DNA of 64,000 nt, taken from NCBI RefSeq assembly GCF_965233615.1, contig NZ_OZ247495.1, one strand, 5' to 3'. Below the pieces are notes generated by a model. That model was not told the origin of the DNA. It was given only the letters and a program-made list of their open reading frames with translations, and ran no database searches. This stretch comes from Pelagibius sp028280305. GTDB lineage: Bacteria > Pseudomonadota > Alphaproteobacteria > Kiloniellales > Kiloniellaceae. A program made the position numbers and the translations under genes. This document shows, piece by piece, positions 27,255-35,736 of this stretch. Within the stretch, counting starts at the first letter, position 1; each line of letters starts with the position of its first letter.

Positions 27255-28868
27255 ATGAAATTGCGACGAGGAAAGAGTCTGCGCCACGGCCTTATGGCCG
27301 CTGTTGCAGCCGCCGCTCTGACGATTGGCGGCGCCGTGGGTGGCGCCGAAGCGAAGACCTTTAAATGGGCTTTCCAGGGCGACGTTCAGACCATGGATCC
27401 CCATGGACTTTTTGAGACCATGACCCTGGGTTTCCAGTCCAACTTCTATGAAGGCCTGGTGACCCGGACGCCGGATCTGGAGTTGGTGCCGGCCCTGGCG
27501 ACATCCTGGGAAAACGTGAAGCCGGACACCTGGCGCTTCACACTGCGCAAGGGTGTGAAGTTCCAGAACGGCAACAGCTTCAATGCCGATGACGTACTCT
27601 TCTCTGTTGATCGCATCAACACCGAAGGCTCCGACATGAAAGTCGTGGCCGGCCTGATCAAAGAGGCGGTGAAGGTCGACGACCATACGGTCGACATCGT
27701 GACCCCGGCGCCGAACCCGATTCTGCCGCTGCAGCTCGAAATTTTCTACATCATGGACAAGGAATGGGCGGCGGAGAACAACACCACCTCCGCCACCAAC
27801 GTGAAGGGCGATGATCAGGGCAACTTTGCCAACATCAACGCCAACGGCACCGGCCCCTTCATGGTCACCGAGCGCCAGCCGGACGTGAAGACGGTGCTTG
27901 TTCCCAATCCCAATTGGTGGGGTCAGAACAAGAGCAACATCACCGAAGCGGTGTTCACCCCGATCAGTCAGGACGCCACCCGTGTCGCCGCGCTGATTTC
28001 CGGTGACGTGCACATGGCCTATCCGATTCCGGTGCAGGACTGGAAACGCCTGGAAGACGCCAACGGCGTCAGCCCGCTGACCGGTCCGGAAGCGCGCACG
28101 ATCTTCCTCGGTTTTGATCAGGACCGTGACGAACTGCTCGCCTCCAGCGTCAAGGGCAAGAATCCCTTCAAGGATCAGCGGGTTCGCCAGGCTTTCTATC
28201 AGGCGATCGATATCGAAGCGATCCGCTCAAAGGTGATGCGTGGTTCCGCCACGCCCAGCAACCTGATGGTCGCGCCGCAGATCAACGGCTTCAATGCAGC
28301 GATGAACGAGCGTCTGCCCTTTGACGTCGAGAAGGCCAAGTCCCTGCTGGTGGAGGCCGGTTATCCCGATGGTTTTGAAGTCACCATGGATTGCCCCAAC
28401 GACCGCTATGTGAACGACGAGCGGATCTGCCAGGCCGTGGCCTCCATGCTGGCCAAGATCGGCGTGAAGATTGATCTGCTCGCGCAGACCAAGTCGAAGT
28501 ACTTCGGCAAGGTTCTGGCCCAGAACAACTACGACACCAGCTTCTATCTGCTGGGCTGGACGCCCTCGACTTTCGACTCGCACAACCCGATCACGGCGCT
28601 GATGTCCTGCCGTGTCGACGGCAAGGGCGCCTTCAATCTGGGCGGTTATTGCAATGAGCGGGTGACCGAGCTGTCGGATCTGATCCAGGTCGAAACCGAC
28701 CAGGAAAAGCGTCAGGCGCTGATCGACGAGGCTTTCAAGATCCACTCCGAAGAGGTGGGGCACATTCCGCTGCATCAGCAGCCGCTGTCCTGGGGCGTCA
28801 ACGACGACGCCACGGTCGCCCAGCGGCCCGACAACGTCTTTCACCTTCAGTACGTGACGGTGAACTAG
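27255..28868 (+). CDS. Peptide ABC transporter, periplasmic binding protein
   Basis: SBP_bac_5 (DppA/OppA-type) binding protein of 537 residues. A long N-terminal signal (MKLRRGKSLRHGLMAAVAAA) ends near AEA-K. Family landmarks include the DVQTMDPHGLFETMTLGFQS start, YEGLVTRTPDLELVPALATSW, RFTLRKGVKFQNGNSFNADD and KDQRVRQAFYQAIDIEAIR. ATG 27255 has a GGGAGA site, so the frame start at 27234 is less likely. The gene heads a seven-gene rightward set. A stem-loop after it probably raises its expression over the permeases. The ligand is likely a di- or oligopeptide, or an N-acylated amino acid given the flanking hydrolases. Confidence 0.9.
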   Translation: MKLRRGKSLRHGLMAAVAAAALTIGGAVGGAEAKTFKWAFQGDVQTMDPHGLFETMTLGFQSNFYEGLVTRTPDLELVPALATSWENVKPDTWRFTLRKGVKFQNGNSFNADDVLFSVDRINTEGSDMKVVAGLIKEAVKVDDHTVDIVTPAPNPILPLQLEIFYIMDKEWAAENNTTSATNVKGDDQGNFANINANGTGPFMVTERQPDVKTVLVPNPNWWGQNKSNITEAVFTPISQDATRVAALISGDVHMAYPIPVQDWKRLEDANGVSPLTGPEARTIFLGFDQDRDELLASSVKGKNPFKDQRVRQAFYQAIDIEAIRSKVMRGSATPSNLMVAPQINGFNAAMNERLPFDVEKAKSLLVEAGYPDGFEVTMDCPNDRYVNDERICQAVASMLAKIGVKIDLLAQTKSKYFGKVLAQNNYDTSFYLLGWTPSTFDSHNPITALMSCRVDGKGAFNLGGYCNERVTELSDLIQVETDQEKRQALIDEAFKIHSEEVGHIPLHQQPLSWGVNDDATVAQRPDNVFHLQYVTVN

Positions 28869-28882
28869 ATCACGATTGCGTA

Positions 28883-28912
28883 GAAGGCCCGGACCTGCCG
28901 GTTCGGGCCTTC
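28883..28912 (+). terminator. Intercistronic stem-loop after binding-protein gene
   Basis: GAAGGCCCG pairs exactly with CGGGCCTTC around a 12-base loop, followed by GCTTTT. It lies 15 bp after the binding-protein stop and 44 bp before the permease start. In ABC operons such a loop usually gives partial termination or 3' protection. Confidence 0.8.
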
Positions 28913-28955
28913 GCTTTTCGCGTTCCGCCTTTCTTCGGCTCGGGTTCTCGAATTC

Positions 28956-29981
28956 ATGATCGCCTTCGTTGTCAGACGGCTCTTGCAGTCCATCTTCGTG
29001 ATGCTGGCAGTGGGCTTCATCGCCTTCTCGCTGTTCAACTACGTCGGCGATCCGATCAACAACATGGTGGGGCAGGACACCACCCTGGAACAGCGCCAGG
29101 AACTGCGCGAGCGTCTCGGCCTCGACGATCCTTTCGTGGTGCAGTACGGGCGCTTTCTGGTGAAGGCGGTACAAGGGGACTTCGGAATTTCCTACCGCCA
29201 CCGCCGCCCTGTCTCGCAACTGATTGCCGAGCGCATGCCGGCGACCCTGGAACTCTCCCTGGTGGCCGCCTTCCTGGCGCTTTTCATCGGCGTGCCCATG
29301 GGCGTCTATACAGGTCTGCATCGCCGCGGCTTTCTCTCGCAGGTTTTTCTGACCATTTCGCTGATCGGCGTGTCGCTGCCGACATTCCTGATCGGCATCC
29401 TGCTTATTCTGATTTTCGGCGTGATGTCCCAGGACATAAACTCGGCGCTGGGTTTCTCTCTATTGCCGCAGCTGCCGACCTTCGGGCGCGGCGAGGTCAC
29501 CCAGGTCGGCTGGTGGAGTACCGGTTTCCTCACACAGTCCGGCATTCTGGCGCTGATCCTGCCGTCGATTACCCTGGCGCTGTTTCAGATGACTCTGATC
29601 ATGCGCTTGGTGCGCTCTGAGATGCTGGAGGTGCTGCGTACGGACTACATCAAGTTCGCCCGCGCCCGCGGCCTGACCAACCGTGCCGTCAATTTCGGCC
29701 ACGCGCTGAAGAACACCCTGGTCCCGGTGATCACCATCACCGGCCTGCAGCTCGGCTCGATCATTGCCTTCGCGCTGATTACCGAACAGGTATTTCAGTG
29801 GCCGGGCATGGGCCTGTTGTTCATTCAGGCAATCAACGAAGTCGACATTCCGGTCATGGCCTCCTACCTGATGATGATCGGCTTCTTCTTCGTGGTCATC
29901 AACCTCGTCGTCGACCTGCTTTACTACGTCGTCGATCCGCGGCTGCGCGCCGACCGCGCCGTCGCGGCCGGACATCAGTAG
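28956..29981 (+). CDS. Peptide ABC transporter permease, DppB type
   Basis: Inner-membrane subunit of 341 residues. The first span IAFVVRRLLQSIFVMLAVGF is the typical DppB/OppB start. The loop DTTLEQRQELRERLGLDDPF and the EAA coupling motif region LRTDYIKFARARGLTNRAVN near residue 228 contact the ATPases. Six membrane spans are evident, ending YYVVDPRLRADRA. It precedes the second permease by 9 bp, and the two form the heteromeric channel. Confidence 0.92.
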   Translation: MIAFVVRRLLQSIFVMLAVGFIAFSLFNYVGDPINNMVGQDTTLEQRQELRERLGLDDPFVVQYGRFLVKAVQGDFGISYRHRRPVSQLIAERMPATLELSLVAAFLALFIGVPMGVYTGLHRRGFLSQVFLTISLIGVSLPTFLIGILLILIFGVMSQDINSALGFSLLPQLPTFGRGEVTQVGWWSTGFLTQSGILALILPSITLALFQMTLIMRLVRSEMLEVLRTDYIKFARARGLTNRAVNFGHALKNTLVPVITITGLQLGSIIAFALITEQVFQWPGMGLLFIQAINEVDIPVMASYLMMIGFFFVVINLVVDLLYYVVDPRLRADRAVAAGHQ

Positions 29982-29990
29982 GGGGCGGGC

Positions 29991-30959
29991 ATGGCTGTGA
30001 ACCAGGAAAGACCTCTTGCCGCCGGGCCCGGATTGGGTGAGCGGATTATCGATGTCACAAAGCGCTTCTTCGACAGCGACATCTGGTATTCCTTCACCCG
30101 CTCGCCGGTGATCATCGTCTCCGCGGTCATCACCCTGATATTCGTCGGTGCTTCGGCCTTCGCGCCGCTGGTAGCGCCCAACAATCCCTTCGATCTCACG
30201 ACCATCGACCTGCTCGATTCCTTCATCCCGCCGATCTGGCAGGATGGCGGAGACGCCCGTTTTCTGCTGGGCACCGATGATCAGGGGCGCGGCATTCTCT
30301 CGACCATCATCTACGGTTCGCGCATTTCCCTGGGCGTCGGCTTTGCGTCGGTTCTTTTCGCCATGGTGCTGGGTATTTCCCTGGGCCTGATCAGCGGTTA
30401 CTTCGGCGGCACCATAGATGCCATCATCATGCGCGCCGCCGACGTGCAGCTCACCTTTCCGGCGATCCTCATCGCCCTCCTGATCGACGGCCTGGCGCGG
30501 GCGGTGCTGCCCCGCGACTTCCACAGCGAGGTCTGGTTCTATGTCCTGGTGCTGGCCATCGGGCTTTCGTTCTGGGTGCAATACGCCCGTACGGTGCGCG
30601 GCTCGGCCATGGTGGAGCGCAACAAGGAGTATGTGCAGGCCGCGCGGGTTATCGGTATTCCGCCGTTCCTCATCATGCTGCGCCACGTGCTGCCCAACGT
30701 GATGGGGCCGGTGCTGGTGATCGCCACCATCAATCTCGCCATCGCCGTCATCACCGAGGCGACACTTTCCTTCCTCGGAGTCGGGGTGCCGCTGACCTCG
30801 CCCTCACTGGGCACGCTGATCCGCGTCGGCAACGACTTCCTTTTCTCCGGCGAGTGGTGGATCACCATCTTCCCCGGCGTGGCGCTGGCGGTCCTGGTTC
30901 TGGCGGTCAATCTGTTGGGCGACTGGTTGCGCGACGCCCTCAATCCGAAGCTCCGTTAG
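29991..30959 (+). CDS. Peptide ABC transporter permease, DppC type
   Basis: Second inner-membrane subunit, 322 residues. After a cytoplasmic N-terminus come a first span (VIIVSAVITLIFVGASAFAP), the DppC-typical LLGTDDQGRGILSTIIYGSR, and the EAA loop EYVQAARVIGIPPFLIMLRHVLPN that docks on the ATPases. It ends LGDWLRDALNPKLR as in the family. The start ATG has a GGGGGCGGGC stretch rather than a standard ribosome site, so translation may be coupled to the previous gene. Confidence 0.92.
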   Translation: MAVNQERPLAAGPGLGERIIDVTKRFFDSDIWYSFTRSPVIIVSAVITLIFVGASAFAPLVAPNNPFDLTTIDLLDSFIPPIWQDGGDARFLLGTDDQGRGILSTIIYGSRISLGVGFASVLFAMVLGISLGLISGYFGGTIDAIIMRAADVQLTFPAILIALLIDGLARAVLPRDFHSEVWFYVLVLAIGLSFWVQYARTVRGSAMVERNKEYVQAARVIGIPPFLIMLRHVLPNVMGPVLVIATINLAIAVITEATLSFLGVGVPLTSPSLGTLIRVGNDFLFSGEWWITIFPGVALAVLVLAVNLLGDWLRDALNPKLR

Positions 30960-30966
30960 AGCTGAT

Positions 30967-32001
30967 ATGAGCGATCTCTCCGCCCTCTCCCCGCAGACCA
31001 ATCCGGCCCAAAGCAATCAGCCGCTGCTGCAGGTCGATCATCTCCGCATCGAGATTCCCAACCGCCGGGGCACTCTGGTTGCGGTGGATGACGTGTCGTT
31101 CCATATCAATGAGGGCGAAGTTCTGGGCGTGGTGGGTGAATCGGGCGCCGGCAAGTCGCTGACCGGTGCCGCCGTGATCGGCCTGCTGGAGCCGCCCTGC
31201 CATGTCGCCGGCGGTCAGATACAGTTGGACGGCCGGCGTATCGACAACCTTTCTTACGAGAAGATGCGCCGCATCCGCGGACGGGAAATCGGCATGGTCT
31301 TTCAGGACCCGCTGACCTCGCTCAATCCGCTCTACACCATCGGGCGGCAACTGACCGAAACCATCCTGACCCACACCGACCTGAACGAGAAGGGGGCCCG
31401 GGCCAGAGCCATCGAACTGTTGGAGGAGGTTGGCATTCCGGCCGCCGCCCAGCGCATCGACCAGTATCCGCATCAGTTTTCCGGCGGCATGCGCCAGCGT
31501 GTCGTGATCGCTCTGGCGCTCTGCATCAACCCGCGCCTGATCATCGCCGACGAGCCGACGACGGCGCTGGATGTTTCCATCCAGGCCCAGATCATCGCCC
31601 TGCTGAAGCGGCTCTGCCGGGAACACGGCGCCGCCGTCATGCTGGTCACCCACGACATGGGGGTAATTGCGGAAACGGCTGACCGCGTCGCGGTGATGTA
31701 TGCCGGGCGCATCGTCGAGATCGGCCCGGTTGACGATGTAGTGCTGCGGGCCCAGCACCCCTATACCGCCGGGCTGATGGGATCGATCCCCCTGGTCGGC
31801 CATGACGTTGAGGACCTCGCACAGATCGATGGTGCCATGCCGCGCCTGAACGCGATCCCCCGGGGCTGTGCCTTTAATCCGCGCTGTCCGCGCGCCTTCG
31901 ACCGCTGCCGTCAGGAGCGGCCGGATCTGCAGCCGGTCGGTGCCACCCAGGCGGCCTGCTGGCTGTTCGATGAAGGGGTGAGGAGCGGCACTGATGGTTG
32001 A
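30967..32001 (+). CDS. Peptide ABC transporter ATPase, DppD type
   Basis: ATP-binding subunit of 344 residues: Walker A GVVGESGAGKSLTGAAVIG, Q-loop GMVFQDPLTSLNPLYTIG, signature FSGGMRQRVVIALAL, Walker B LIIADEPTTALD and switch His LVTHDMG. The C-terminal oligopeptide-transporter extension carries a likely Fe-S/Cys cluster, RGCAFNPRCPRAFDRC...AACWLF. Starts 7 bp after the permease and overlaps the next gene by 8 bp. Confidence 0.92.
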   Translation: MSDLSALSPQTNPAQSNQPLLQVDHLRIEIPNRRGTLVAVDDVSFHINEGEVLGVVGESGAGKSLTGAAVIGLLEPPCHVAGGQIQLDGRRIDNLSYEKMRRIRGREIGMVFQDPLTSLNPLYTIGRQLTETILTHTDLNEKGARARAIELLEEVGIPAAAQRIDQYPHQFSGGMRQRVVIALALCINPRLIIADEPTTALDVSIQAQIIALLKRLCREHGAAVMLVTHDMGVIAETADRVAVMYAGRIVEIGPVDDVVLRAQHPYTAGLMGSIPLVGHDVEDLAQIDGAMPRLNAIPRGCAFNPRCPRAFDRCRQERPDLQPVGATQAACWLFDEGVRSGTDG

Positions 32002-33067
32002 GGTCCCGATGAAGGATACTGCAGGCGACAGCCCCCTGGTACAGGTCGAGGGCTTGGCCAAGCTTTTCGATGTTTCGCCGCCCTTGTTGAACCGCATCCT
32101 GCAAGGTGAGAAACGGGTGCTGCTGAAAGCCGTTGACGGGGTTTCTTTTGACATCCCCCGGGGCAAGACCTTCAGTCTGGTCGGCGAATCCGGCTGCGGC
32201 AAGTCGACGGTGGCGCGGCTCGTAGTGGGGCTGCACAGCCCCACACGCGGCAGGATCGTCATCGACGGCACGGACATGGCGAGCCTGAAGACCCGCGCCG
32301 AAATCGCCCCGCTGCGCAAGCGCCTGCAGATGATTTTCCAGGATCCTTACGCCAGTCTCAATCCGCGCTGGCGCGTCGCGGACATCATCGCCGAGCCGAT
32401 CCGCGCCCACGGCCTGATGAGCGACAAGAAGGAGATTGCCGAGAGGGTTGGCGAACTGCTGGTTCAGGTTGGTCTGGCCGCCGCCGACGGGGAGAAGTTT
32501 CCGCACGAGTTTTCCGGCGGCCAGCGTCAGCGCATTTCCATTGCCCGGGCGCTGGCCAGCAACCCGGAGTTCCTGATCTGCGACGAGCCGACTTCCGCGC
32601 TCGACGTCTCGGTCCAGGCACAGATTCTCAATCTCATGAAGCGGCTGCAGCGCGAGCTGGGCCTCACCTATCTTTTCATCAGCCATGACCTGGCGGTGGT
32701 CTATCACATCTCCGACATGGTCGGGGTGATGTATCTGGGCCGCTTGGTGGAGTGGGGGGAGGCGCGGGCGCTGTTCCGAAATCCCCAGCACCCCTACACC
32801 CGGATGCTGCTCGACGCCATTCCGGACCTTGAGATGACAGGGCGCCACCGCATCCCCGTGGCCGGCGAGGTGCCGAGCCCGATTTCACCGCCCAGCGGCT
32901 GCCACTTTCATCCGCGCTGCCCCTTCGCCAATGATCGCTGCCGGCAGGAAGCGCCGAAACCGCTCCTGACCGCGGCGGGCGAAGTCGCCTGCCACGCGGT
33001 GGAGGAAAACCGCCTGCCGGCGGCGGAGCCCCGCCGTATGCCGCAACAAGACGCGCCGCAACCTTAG
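31994..33067 (+). CDS. Peptide ABC transporter ATPase, DppF type
   Basis: Second ATPase, 357 residues, pairing with the DppD-type subunit. It has Walker A LVGESGCGKSTVARLVVG, Q-loop MIFQDPYASLNPRWRV, signature FSGGQRQRISIARAL, Walker B LICDEPTSALDVS and LFISHDLAVV. The C-terminal cysteine cluster SGCHFHPRCPFANDRC is present. The ATG at 31994 overlaps the previous stop; an in-frame ATG at 32009 is possible. The product completes a five-part importer. Confidence 0.92.
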   Translation: MVEVPMKDTAGDSPLVQVEGLAKLFDVSPPLLNRILQGEKRVLLKAVDGVSFDIPRGKTFSLVGESGCGKSTVARLVVGLHSPTRGRIVIDGTDMASLKTRAEIAPLRKRLQMIFQDPYASLNPRWRVADIIAEPIRAHGLMSDKKEIAERVGELLVQVGLAAADGEKFPHEFSGGQRQRISIARALASNPEFLICDEPTSALDVSVQAQILNLMKRLQRELGLTYLFISHDLAVVYHISDMVGVMYLGRLVEWGEARALFRNPQHPYTRMLLDAIPDLEMTGRHRIPVAGEVPSPISPPSGCHFHPRCPFANDRCRQEAPKPLLTAAGEVACHAVEENRLPAAEPRRMPQQDAPQP

Positions 33068-33090
33068 ACGAGCGCTGTAGGAGAACGACC

Positions 33091-34275
33091 ATGGCCGTCA
33101 TCAATCGCATTGCCGAGTTTCACGAGGAGATCAAAGGCTGGCGCCGCGATCTCCATGCTCATCCCGAAACCGCTTTTGAGGAATTGCGCACCTCCGACTT
33201 CGTGGCCGAGAAGCTGGCCGAGTTCGGTATTGAGGTGCATCGCGGCCTCGCCACCACCGGCGTTGTCGGCGTGCTTGACGGTACAACCAACAAGAGCGGA
33301 CGGGCCATCGGGCTGCGCGCCGACATGGACGCCCTGCACATTCATGAACTGAACGAGTTCGATCACCGTTCGCAGAACGAGGGCAAGATGCACGCCTGCG
33401 GCCACGACGGCCATACCGCGATGCTGCTCGGCGCCGCCAAGTACCTGGCCGAAACCCGCAACTTCGATGGCCGCATCGCCTTCATCTTTCAGCCGGCCGA
33501 GGAGAACGAAGGCGGCGGCCGGGTGATGGTGGAAGAGGGCCTCTTCGAAAAGTTCCCGGTCGAGGCGGTCTACGGCCTGCACAACATGCCGGGCCGCGAG
33601 GCTGGCACCGTCGGCCTGCGGGCCGGGCCGGCGATGGCGGCCTTCGACATCTTCGAGATCACCATCACCGGCAAGGGCGCCCATGCGGCGATGCCGCACC
33701 TCGGCGTCGATCCGGTGGTCACCGGCGCGCAGCTCGTATCCGCCCTGCAGACCATCGCCAGCCGGCGCAGCGACCCCCTCGACCCGGTGGTCCTGAGCGT
33801 CACGCAGTTCCACGCCGGCGATACCTGGAACGTTATCCCGGAGACCGCGGTGATCCGCGGCACCGTCCGGACTTTCCGCAAGGAAACCCAGAGTCAGATC
33901 GAAGAGGACATTGCCCGTATTGGCGAATCGGTCTGCGCCGCCCAGGGGGCGACCATGGCCCTGCGTTACGAGCGCCGCTATCCCGCGCTTGTGAACAGCG
34001 AAGCCGAAACCGGCATTGCCGCCGCGGTCGCCGCCAAGGTCGTGGGGGCGGAAAACGTCGAGATCGGCGCCGAGCAGTTGATGGGCTCGGAGGACTTTGC
34101 CTATATGCTGGAAGAGAAGCCCGGTTGCTACATCTGGCTGGGCAACGGCACCGAGGGCGGCCCCGGCGGCTGCTCTGTCCATAACCCCCATTACGACTTC
34201 AACGACGAGGTCGCGGTGGTCGGCGCCAGCTATTGGGCGACACTGGCGGAATCGACCTTGCCGAAGGCGGGGTGA
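33091..34275 (+). CDS. M20D family amidase/aminoacylase
   Basis: Zinc (or Mn) hydrolase of 394 residues, related to hippurate hydrolase and IAA-amino acid hydrolases, which remove N-acyl groups from amino acids. The metal motif HACGHDGH is at 101-108. The catalytic Glu is in QPAEENEGGGR, GLHNMPGRE follows, and the last ligand is His in VHNPHYDFND. The dimerisation domain starts around ITGKGAHAAMPH. It is the last gene of the peptide-uptake set, starting 23 bp after the DppF-type gene with an AGGAGA site. This suggests that the operon imports N-acyl amino acids or small peptides and cleaves them in the cytoplasm. Confidence 0.88.
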   Translation: MAVINRIAEFHEEIKGWRRDLHAHPETAFEELRTSDFVAEKLAEFGIEVHRGLATTGVVGVLDGTTNKSGRAIGLRADMDALHIHELNEFDHRSQNEGKMHACGHDGHTAMLLGAAKYLAETRNFDGRIAFIFQPAEENEGGGRVMVEEGLFEKFPVEAVYGLHNMPGREAGTVGLRAGPAMAAFDIFEITITGKGAHAAMPHLGVDPVVTGAQLVSALQTIASRRSDPLDPVVLSVTQFHAGDTWNVIPETAVIRGTVRTFRKETQSQIEEDIARIGESVCAAQGATMALRYERRYPALVNSEAETGIAAAVAAKVVGAENVEIGAEQLMGSEDFAYMLEEKPGCYIWLGNGTEGGPGGCSVHNPHYDFNDEVAVVGASYWATLAESTLPKAG

Positions 34276-34302
34276 AGGTCCGGCTATTGACCTGAACGGA
34301 TA

Positions 34303-34908
34303 CTACGGGTTTGCGCCCGCCTGTTCCTCTAAGTCTTCCAGTATGGCCTTTGATTGCCGGCAGTCCGCAAGGCCGGGCTTGCAGACGAAATGCAGTGCTT
34401 TCGGATGCTTCGCGGTGCTTGCCGGGCTGGGAACTGTAACCAATGCAAGGTCGCCATAGGGGCCGCCACCGAGTCGGATCAGGCAGTCGATCTCGTTGGT
34501 CCTGACCAACTCAACATCGGTCGTTTGGACCACGTCTCGCACGTAGGGTCTCAGTCGGTCGCAGTGGTTTGGCCAGTTCGCCGGCAATACAGCCTGCGCT
34601 TTGGAACACAGACCGACATTGAACTTCTTGCCGTTCATGTTCGGCGCGATGGCTTCGGTGGCATCGGTCAAGTCTTCGAAGACCCGGGTGATCCGGGGCA
34701 GATAGGCCTCCCCTTCCGCCGTCAGAAGCAGACCCTGCGCCAGGCGGCGGAACAAGGCCACGCCCAAAGAGGCTTCCAGCTTTTTCACCTGTTGACTGAC
34801 GGCGCCTGCGGTAACGCCGAGTTCGCTGGCGGCTGTCTTGAAACTCAGGTGCCGCGCCGCCGCTTCGAAAGCGCGCAGGGTGTTCAGCGAAGGTAGTCTG
34901 TAGGTCAT
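34303..34908 (-). CDS. LysR-type regulator with shortened effector domain
   Basis: GcvA-like LysR regulator of 201 residues; full members have about 300. The winged helix at residues 1-65 is intact (LRAFEAAARHLSFKTAASEL and TAGAVSQQVKKLEASLG), followed by the linker helix and the first effector subdomain (KFNVGLCSKAQAVLPANW to GDLALVTVP). It then runs directly into the normal C-terminal segment (ALHFVCKPGLADCRQSKAIL). About 100 residues, equal to the second effector subdomain, are absent with no frameshift. So either a clean in-frame deletion or a natural short form. It is divergent from the ATC-hydrolase gene, the usual target arrangement for a LysR protein. Confidence 0.8.
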   Translation of the reverse strand: MTYRLPSLNTLRAFEAAARHLSFKTAASELGVTAGAVSQQVKKLEASLGVALFRRLAQGLLLTAEGEAYLPRITRVFEDLTDATEAIAPNMNGKKFNVGLCSKAQAVLPANWPNHCDRLRPYVRDVVQTTDVELVRTNEIDCLIRLGGGPYGDLALVTVPSPASTAKHPKALHFVCKPGLADCRQSKAILEDLEEQAGANP

Positions 34909-35042
34909 CGTTTTTCTCCTCGGCGCAGAATGCCACGAAACGATGCCCCGGGAGACTCAGTATATCTATTCCTCCGACCGAGATTTCCTGAGTTGAGGGG
35001 CGGTCTTCCAAAGCGATAGCGTCGCCCTGGTTTAACGGTCCA

Positions 35043-35096
35043 GTGATGTCGGGCCGGTGATATCGGGCCGGTGATATCGGGCCGGTGATATCGGGA
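35043..35096. repeat. 14-bp tandem repeat before the ATC-hydrolase gene
   Basis: Copies at 35043-35056, 35057-35070 and 35071-35084 and a partial one at 35085-35096. The unit is GTGATATCGGGCCG; the first has G for A at one base, the second and third are identical. The last copy ends in GGGAG, the ribosome site of the gene at 35108. The number of copies therefore sets the promoter-to-start spacing and may vary between strains. Confidence 0.75.
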
Positions 35097-35107
35097 GTGC
35101 ATTGGGA

Positions 35108-35593
35108 ATGAACCAGGAAAAATCCAACTCGTTGCTGAGCAACGCCATCAAGGAGCGCGGAAGAATTTATCTCGAAGTCTTTCGGGAGCTGTCAAAGAGA
35201 TATGGCGAGACCGAAGCGGTCAGTGTGATGCGCAGCGCCAGCCATGCGCAGGGCGCCGCCGTGGGCAAGGCTTTGGCGCATCTCGGCCCGCGTGACTTTG
35301 CAGGCATGGCAGAGAGCTTTGCAAAACCCCCTAACAATGGTGTGACCTATGCAACGGAGATCAGGCAGTTGGACGGCACCTGCCTGGAATTCAAGAACAT
35401 GGCCTGCCCGCTGAAGGAAGCCTGGGTGGAGGCCGGCTGCAGCGATGAGGAGATCTGTACTCTGCTGCATTGTGCCTCGGCCTGGGATGAAGCCGCCCTG
35501 GAGGCCGCCGGATTCGACTATGAGCTGGAGTTGTGGTCGCCGGGCAAAGAAGGGTGCTGCCGCACGAAGATCACGGAAAGAACCGCTCCGTAA
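35108..35593 (+). CDS. L-2-amino-thiazoline-4-carboxylic acid hydrolase family protein
   Basis: A 161-residue protein resembling the ATC hydrolase family, whose founding members open the thiazoline ring in bacterial L-cysteine production; many relatives have unknown roles. The pattern YLEVFRELSKRYGETEAVSVM, GKALAHLGPRDFAGMAESFA, CPLKEAWVEAGCSDEEICTL and FDYELELWSPGKEGCC fits well, with conserved cysteines in the CPL and GCC places. The ATG at 35108 is preferred to TTG 35102 because GGGAG precedes it. Divergent from a shortened LysR regulator, and 14-bp repeats separate them. The true substrate is unknown. Confidence 0.72.
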   Translation: MNQEKSNSLLSNAIKERGRIYLEVFRELSKRYGETEAVSVMRSASHAQGAAVGKALAHLGPRDFAGMAESFAKPPNNGVTYATEIRQLDGTCLEFKNMACPLKEAWVEAGCSDEEICTLLHCASAWDEAALEAAGFDYELELWSPGKEGCCRTKITERTAP

Positions 35594-35736
35594 GCCTGAG
35601 GACCCTGAGCGCTGCGCCGGGCGCAATCTCCGCGGATGGCGAATAATTCGAACGTTAATGATTAACGTCTATTGTCTTGGTCGGACCGGGATAACACATC
35701 TCATGAGTCCCGTCAGAAACCCTTGCCGGCCAGCCG

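Noticed and set aside
35043..35096. CRISPR-like repeats
   Set aside because: The 14-bp units follow each other with no spacers, so this is a tandem repeat. No other spaced repeat or cas gene was found in the window.
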